Source: an uncultured Pseudobdellovibrionaceae bacterium
GTDB lineage: Bacteria; Bdellovibrionota; Bdellovibrionia; Bdellovibrionales; Bdellovibrionaceae
Length of the DNA: 9,286 nt
Reading direction: 5' to 3'
Assembly: GCA_937900305.1 (NCBI GenBank)
Contig: CALCCV010000538.1
Location: 1 to 9,286, forward strand
Below, piece by piece: positions 6,047-9,286 of the stretch; position 1 is the stretch's first letter, and each line of letters begins with the position of its first letter. A program made the position numbers and the translations under genes. The notes beneath the pieces were generated by a model that ran no database searches, was not told where the DNA came from, and saw only the letters and a list, made by a program, of their open reading frames with translations.

Positions 6047-6430
6047 TTACTTACACTTGGTATTCGAAACAATTTCAAAACTTGGGTGGCCAGCGAGAGC
6101 CGTTTTAAAATCTGCAATGGCGCTTTCGGTGTCAGAATATGATTTGTATTGCACGCAGAGATAAGTGCGATCGTCTGATTGCAGCTCTGAGCGCTGAGCG
6201 ACTGCTTCGAGGCGGTCTTCGACGAGGTGGCGACCAGCGACTTCGAGGGCTGCTTTGCGACCCTCTTCATCAAAAACTCCTTGCTCTGTGAGATGACCTT
6301 GAATCACCACGGCCATGGGAGCTGGCGGAGATCCTCCAGAGACCGAAGGACCCAGCTCTGGGCCAACGGCAAAAGCCGAAATGGAAGCAAGTGTCGACAA
6401 CAAACCGACGATCATAAGGTGTTTTTTCAT
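6047..6430 (-). CDS. Small exported protein of unknown function
   Basis: A 127-residue protein that I do not recognise. It has a clear Sec signal peptide: positive start MKKH, hydrophobic core, and Ala-Phe-Ala at 19-21, so cleavage after residue 21 is likely. No lipobox Cys follows, so it is soluble in the periplasm or released. The mature part begins with a Gly/Pro/Ser-rich stretch (22-40), then an acidic helical region (about 47-85), and ends with a segment holding two cysteines (Cys92 and Cys126) that could form a disulfide. AGGAG lies 5 nt before the ATG. The gene is divergent from the TIGR02147-type regulator across 191 bp, which suggests that regulator may control it. The same frame stays open for 43 codons past the TAA, through the GC-rich element. 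Function unknown; being a real gene is well supported by the signal peptide and ribosome binding site. Confidence 0.75.
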   Translation of the reverse strand: MKKHLMIVGLLSTLASISAFAVGPELGPSVSGGSPPAPMAVVIQGHLTEQGVFDEEGRKAALEVAGRHLVEDRLEAVAQRSELQSDDRTYLCVQYKSYSDTESAIADFKTALAGHPSFEIVSNTKCK

Positions 6431-6460
6431 TATAACTCCTATCTTAAGGTTACTTATTTA

Positions 6461-6488
6461 TTTTTAAAATTCTCTCTCGCACTTTCAA
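6461..6488 (-). promoter_or_regulatory. Putative promoter of the small exported protein gene
   Basis: On the minus strand TTGAAA (6488-6483) is followed after 16 bp by TAAAAA (6466-6461), 5/6 and 4/6 matches to σ70 boxes. A start near 6453 would give a leader of about 22 nt containing AGGAG. This is a pattern match only. Confidence 0.4.
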
Positions 6489-6490
6489 CG

Positions 6491-6504
6491 CCCCATCTCT
6501 GGGG
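6491..6504. repeat. Small hairpin upstream of the minus-strand promoter
   Basis: CCCCA-TCTC-TGGGG, a 5-bp perfect inverted repeat with a 4-nt loop, lies 2 bp upstream of the putative -35 box of the exported protein gene in otherwise AT-rich DNA. It may be an operator. Confidence 0.35.
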
Positions 6505-6532
6505 AATATCAATTGCGTTTCGAATCTGAGAC

Positions 6533-6555
6533 TTGTATACCGAAAATTGATACAA
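6533..6555. promoter_or_regulatory. Operator-like dyad between the divergent genes
   Basis: TTGTAT and ATACAA form a 6-bp inverted repeat with an 11-bp spacer (23 bp in all), about two DNA turns, as expected for a dimeric helix-turn-helix regulator. The centre is 74-78 bp from the regulator's ATG and about 55 bp upstream of the opposing promoter. No binding is shown by sequence alone. Confidence 0.3.
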
Positions 6556-6621
6556 TGAGCTATATTTTTGATGTATATAAAGTGGCCATATTATTAAGTA
6601 AAAAAATAGGAAAAGGATGAT

Positions 6622-7431
6622 ATGAAAACCGTTTTTGATTTTTCTAACTATCGAGATTTTCTTAATAATTTTATGTATGGCGAAGACGCTAAGCGGGGGC
6701 GGCAGTCCGAGGTCGCTAAAGCCATGGGCTGCCAAGCGTCCTATTTGGTTCAGGTGGCCAAGGGCAAAAGTGAGCTGACAGAGGACCAGGCGTTTCGCTT
6801 AGGCGATCATCTGAATTGGAGTGAACTAGAGACGGACTATTTCACCCTCCTGTTAAGGATCTCGCGGGCCGCCACTCCGTCTTTGAAAAATTTTCTCGAA
6901 GCCAAACGCAAAACATTGCTTCGCAAGAGTGAAAACCTCGAAACGAAAGTGGGATCAAAGCCCTTGCTCAACTCGGAGAAATTTTTAGCCCAATATTTTT
7001 CAAGTGGAATCCCGTCGACCATTCACATGGCAACCAGCTCTCCGAAGTTCTCAAAACCTCAGCAAATTGCCGATCGCCTTTCCCTGTCCTTAGAGTTGGT
7101 CGAAGACAATCTAAGATTTTTAGAGAGGTACGGTCTCATCAAAAAAGAGGGATCGGACTTTCGTTTTGCCGGCTCATCCATGCATCTGCCAAAAAATTCG
7201 GTTTTGAATGAAGCCCACCAAACCGGAAGGCGCATGCAAGCCATCCGGTCAATTCAAGAAAACTCAAAAGAAGCTCTTCACTTTTCGTCAGTCTTCACTC
7301 TCGACAAAAAACAATTTGATGAATTAAAAAATTTGTTCGCAAAATTTGTCCAAGAGTCTCACGAGCACATTCACAGCGGCGGCACTGATGAATTGTACTC
7401 GATGTGTTTGGACCTCTTCAAAGTTGTGTAG
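6622..7431 (+). CDS. TIGR02147/DUF4423-family putative transcriptional regulator
   Basis: A 269-residue protein matching the layout of the TIGR02147 (DUF4423) family, which is expanded in Bdellovibrio and Fibrobacter-type genomes. The N-terminus has the signature FDFSNYRDFLNNFM, followed by a helix-turn-helix-like region (about 27-62: SEVAKAMGCQASYLVQVAKG), the segment WSELETDYFTLLLRI, and a charged helix. A second winged-helix-like part lies at about 145-183 (IADRLSLSLELVEDNLRFLERYGLIKK). The C-terminal part HFSSVFTLDKKQFDELKNLF, ending in LYSMCLDLF, is also typical. Members are thought to be cytosolic DNA-binding regulators, but few have been studied and the target is not known. AAGGA lies 4 nt before the ATG. 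The gene is divergent from the small exported protein gene and convergent with the M64 peptidase gene 34 bp downstream. Confidence 0.85.
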   Translation: MKTVFDFSNYRDFLNNFMYGEDAKRGRQSEVAKAMGCQASYLVQVAKGKSELTEDQAFRLGDHLNWSELETDYFTLLLRISRAATPSLKNFLEAKRKTLLRKSENLETKVGSKPLLNSEKFLAQYFSSGIPSTIHMATSSPKFSKPQQIADRLSLSLELVEDNLRFLERYGLIKKEGSDFRFAGSSMHLPKNSVLNEAHQTGRRMQAIRSIQENSKEALHFSSVFTLDKKQFDELKNLFAKFVQESHEHIHSGGTDELYSMCLDLFKVV

Positions 7432-7446
7432 TCAAAAGTTGTGTAG
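7418..7446 (+). repeat. Tandem duplication containing the stop of the TIGR02147 gene
   Basis: TCAAAGTTGTGTAG (7418-7431) is followed at once by TCAAAAGTTGTGTAG (7432-7446), differing by one A. The stop codons are 15 bp apart and in frame, so readthrough of the first would add only four residues (SKVV) before the second TAG. Confidence 0.75.
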
Positions 7447-7465
7447 CCAATCGGATTCAGACCGT

Positions 7466-9226
7466 TCAAATTCGAATTTTTGCTTTCGCTGTTAAACGCG
7501 GTGAGCTTTTGCGAATTTCCGGATGCTTGAAAGTCACTTCCAACTCCACAAGTCCGGCGAACCCGGCGGGCAAAACAAACGCGGAGTCTCTGCTGAGAAC
7601 CGTGCCAGTGCCAACCTCTTTCCATGCAAAGACCAGAGGAAGATTCGGTGTTTTTGCGACGAGCTTCGTGCCGCCCGCCTCGCTGCTCTTTTCTATTTTG
7701 TCGATCAATGCAACGACATTGAGAAATTCCAGCCACATATTTTCCTGGTCAACTGAACAAAATTTCTTCGTGCGCATTTCGCGCATCAAGCATCCCTCGT
7801 AAGTGGGCCGATAGCCCGCCATCCCACCACCATCTGAAAAAGTGGGATAAGCCGCGATAAAGCTGGGATCGGTGATGATGTCAGACTTGTGAGCCACGAC
7901 GTCGACGAAAGCGACCACGTTGTCCTCATCCACCAACTGATCGGTGATTTCAATCGTGTGTGGACCGCTGGGTGTCTGCGAGGTCTCCAAATCAAAAAAA
8001 CTGCGATCGCTCGTGTAGCCTTCGCTGAAATTCTGAAGCTGCCCGTCGTAGGTGACTTTCACCTCTTGCGGTGAAGCCCAACCCACCGCACTGATGATAA
8101 CATCCACAAACGAGAACCCTTCAGGAACTGAGAAGCTGCTGCTAAATGGTTGGCCGCGAAGATTTTGCCAAACATAGGCCCCTTCCAGAAATCGCCCCTC
8201 AAAGACATGCGCTCCGGGAGCAAGCCACTGCGCCCACGTCGTCGCCGCCGAGGTGGAAGAGTTCGCACCTTCGTACACTTGGCCACCGTCGTACTCTTCT
8301 CCGACGTTGCCAAAATTGTGACCGAGTTCGTGGCGCAAAACCATGGGCCCGGTGACATTGGCGCGAGTGGTGATGGCGTATCGACCGCCCAAGCCACCGT
8401 AAAAATCATCATTCGCCAAAAGAATGGGATAGTCGGTGTCGGGAGCCAATGCAATCGCCCGATCGATGTTCGAGGTATTGCCGGGCATGATCGCGCGCTT
8501 GCTTCCAGCAGGACTTCTGTACAAACCCAGCGCCGTGTTTTTACGTTCTAAATCGCTGATGCCAGAGTCTCGGCTGGGTACAAACACCGCATGAACATTG
8601 AACAGCGGCAGGTAGGAAGAATAAGTGACCTCGGTGAAAAGATCGTCCACCATGGTCTTTACATCCGCAAAAAACTCTTCTTTTTCAGATAGCTGATATC
8701 CATCACCAACAAAAGTGAGATCAATGCGATTTTCAGAAGGTCCTTGCAAAACAAGGGTTCGCACTTCTGAATTGGGCCAGGCGTTTTCTTCCCGCAGTTT
8801 TGAAATTTTGCTGAGTTGAAGGTGCTCGACCTTCGTCAACTGATCACGGCGCACCAGCCACTCTCGATAGCGCCCTGCAGTTTGTGTTGCCCCTCGCTCA
8901 ACTAAAAATTCTGGAATATTTTTAACCAGCACTCGCCCCGAAGAAAGATCGGCGGAGTTTTTTTTCAAAGCCCGCACCGTTCGCAGCGGAGTTCCCCAAC
9001 CAGATGAGGTGACCTCGCTGACTCGGTAAACAATTGAGGACTCGGTTGATGACTCGGTGACCGGACTGACTGATCTACCTGCTGGGGTCACGTGTGAGTT
9101 CGCGAATGAGCTTGCGGGTGAGTTCACACGTGAGCTCGACCATGATCCAGAAACCCTCGCTTCTGCAGATGCAGCACCAAAGACCAATGTCGACCCCAGA
9201 GCCCAACCGAAAGTCGCAGCCACCAT
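7466..9226 (-). CDS. Secreted M64-family (IgA peptidase-like) zinc metallopeptidase
   Basis: A 586-residue protein with an export signal (hydrophobic stretch about 2-21, cleavage likely near the ASA/AEA at 18-23), then a Ser/Thr-rich stem (about 24-76) built of four-residue repeats. The peptidase M64 domain (about 155-510) starts with NRIDLTFVGDGYQLSE and carries the zinc motif RHELGHNFGNVGEEYDGG (His299, Glu300, His303). It ends with the family's late block YEGCLMREMRTKKFCSV. A C-terminal β-rich part (520-586) follows. The M64 family includes the IgA1 peptidase of Clostridium ramosum, but the substrate here is unknown; degrading host or prey protein is inference. The start is doubtful: the ATG at 9226 has no good ribosome binding site and lacks a charged n-region, and the frame stays open to the window edge without another start codon. 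The gene is convergent with the TIGR02147 regulator gene. Confidence 0.85.
   Translation of the reverse strand: MVAATFGWALGSTLVFGAASAEARVSGSWSSSRVNSPASSFANSHVTPAGRSVSPVTESSTESSIVYRVSEVTSSGWGTPLRTVRALKKNSADLSSGRVLVKNIPEFLVERGATQTAGRYREWLVRRDQLTKVEHLQLSKISKLREENAWPNSEVRTLVLQGPSENRIDLTFVGDGYQLSEKEEFFADVKTMVDDLFTEVTYSSYLPLFNVHAVFVPSRDSGISDLERKNTALGLYRSPAGSKRAIMPGNTSNIDRAIALAPDTDYPILLANDDFYGGLGGRYAITTRANVTGPMVLRHELGHNFGNVGEEYDGGQVYEGANSSTSAATTWAQWLAPGAHVFEGRFLEGAYVWQNLRGQPFSSSFSVPEGFSFVDVIISAVGWASPQEVKVTYDGQLQNFSEGYTSDRSFFDLETSQTPSGPHTIEITDQLVDEDNVVAFVDVVAHKSDIITDPSFIAAYPTFSDGGGMAGYRPTYEGCLMREMRTKKFCSVDQENMWLEFLNVVALIDKIEKSSEAGGTKLVAKTPNLPLVFAWKEVGTGTVLSRDSAFVLPAGFAGLVELEVTFKHPEIRKSSPRLTAKAKIRI
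9035..9058 (-). repeat. Two 12-bp repeats in the peptidase stem
   Basis: TGAGGACTCGGT and TGATGACTCGGT (plus strand) are adjacent and differ at one base. On the minus strand they encode TESS twice (residues 57-64) in the Ser/Thr-rich stem of the M64 peptidase. Confidence 0.65.
9089..9136 (-). repeat. Four degenerate 12-bp tandem repeats in the peptidase stem
   Basis: Four units of 12 bp encode SSRV, NSPA, SSFA and NSHV (residues 31-46). The first codons alternate AGC/AAC and the second is always TCA, suggesting an older 24-bp unit. The region also holds a perfect 10-bp inverted repeat, TCACGTGTGA (9088-9097) with TCACACGTGA (9124-9133). Confidence 0.65.
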
Positions 9227-9286
9227 TCTCGGCCACGCGGCTATGACTTCCTGAACTCCCTTTGGTCCCGTTTCTCCCGTTTCATC

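Noticed and set aside
5779..6108. Plus-strand open frame spanning the cupin end and the following gap
   Set aside because: It overlaps the cupin gene in another frame, has atypical Arg/Pro-rich composition from GC-rich DNA, and has no ribosome binding site.
7468..7479. Palindrome AAATTCGAATTT with following T-run as a terminator between the convergent genes
   Set aside because: It has no GC stem, only about 4 usable base pairs, and lies within the 3' coding end of the M64 gene.
8958..8965. T8/A8 run in the M64 gene as a programmed slippage site
   Set aside because: The frame is intact and the protein is full length through the run; nothing suggests a functional second product.

Overview
The window is a compact stretch of a bacterial chromosome with mixed strands and short gaps. 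It holds nine protein genes: one cut by the left edge, and one whose start is unclear at the right edge. No rRNA, tRNA, insertion sequence, phage gene or CRISPR array is visible. The gene mix points to a predatory or Bdellovibrio-like member of the Bdellovibrionota: a TIGR02147/DUF4423 regulator beside a small secreted protein, a secreted M64 metallopeptidase, and a succinylase-type DAP pathway with a murein-peptide amidase. That placement is inference from gene content, not from a marker gene.

Left part (1-4099): the 3' end of htpG overlaps by 4 bp a metaxin/FAXC-like glutathione S-transferase gene. This pair runs head-on into lysA, and the two coding ends overlap by 34 bp. lysA (diaminopimelate decarboxylase) is divergent from an mpaA-like M14 peptidase, which is followed by dapD (tetrahydrodipicolinate succinyltransferase). 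Together the three make a small diaminopimelate module: MpaA-like can free DAP from murein peptides, DapD makes it de novo, and LysA turns it into lysine.

Middle part (4100-5918): a separate two-gene unit with its own likely promoter. The first gene is a TenA/PqqC-fold protein that keeps all six metal ligands of chlamydial CADD, plus the Tyr and Lys that CADD uses as its own substrates for p-aminobenzoate synthesis. It is followed after 47 bp by a JmjC/cupin 2-oxoglutarate oxygenase. This is the most interesting locus in the window.

Right part (5919-9286): a very GC-rich, self-complementary 84-nt element lies in the convergent gap after the cupin gene. Then come a small exported protein (minus strand), a divergent TIGR02147-family regulator (plus strand) across a 191-bp regulatory gap with dyad symmetries, and a convergent secreted M64 peptidase (minus strand). 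The peptidase has a Ser-rich stem built from a degenerate 12-bp tandem repeat. Several short tandem duplications, two of which duplicate stop codons in frame, are scattered through the window.
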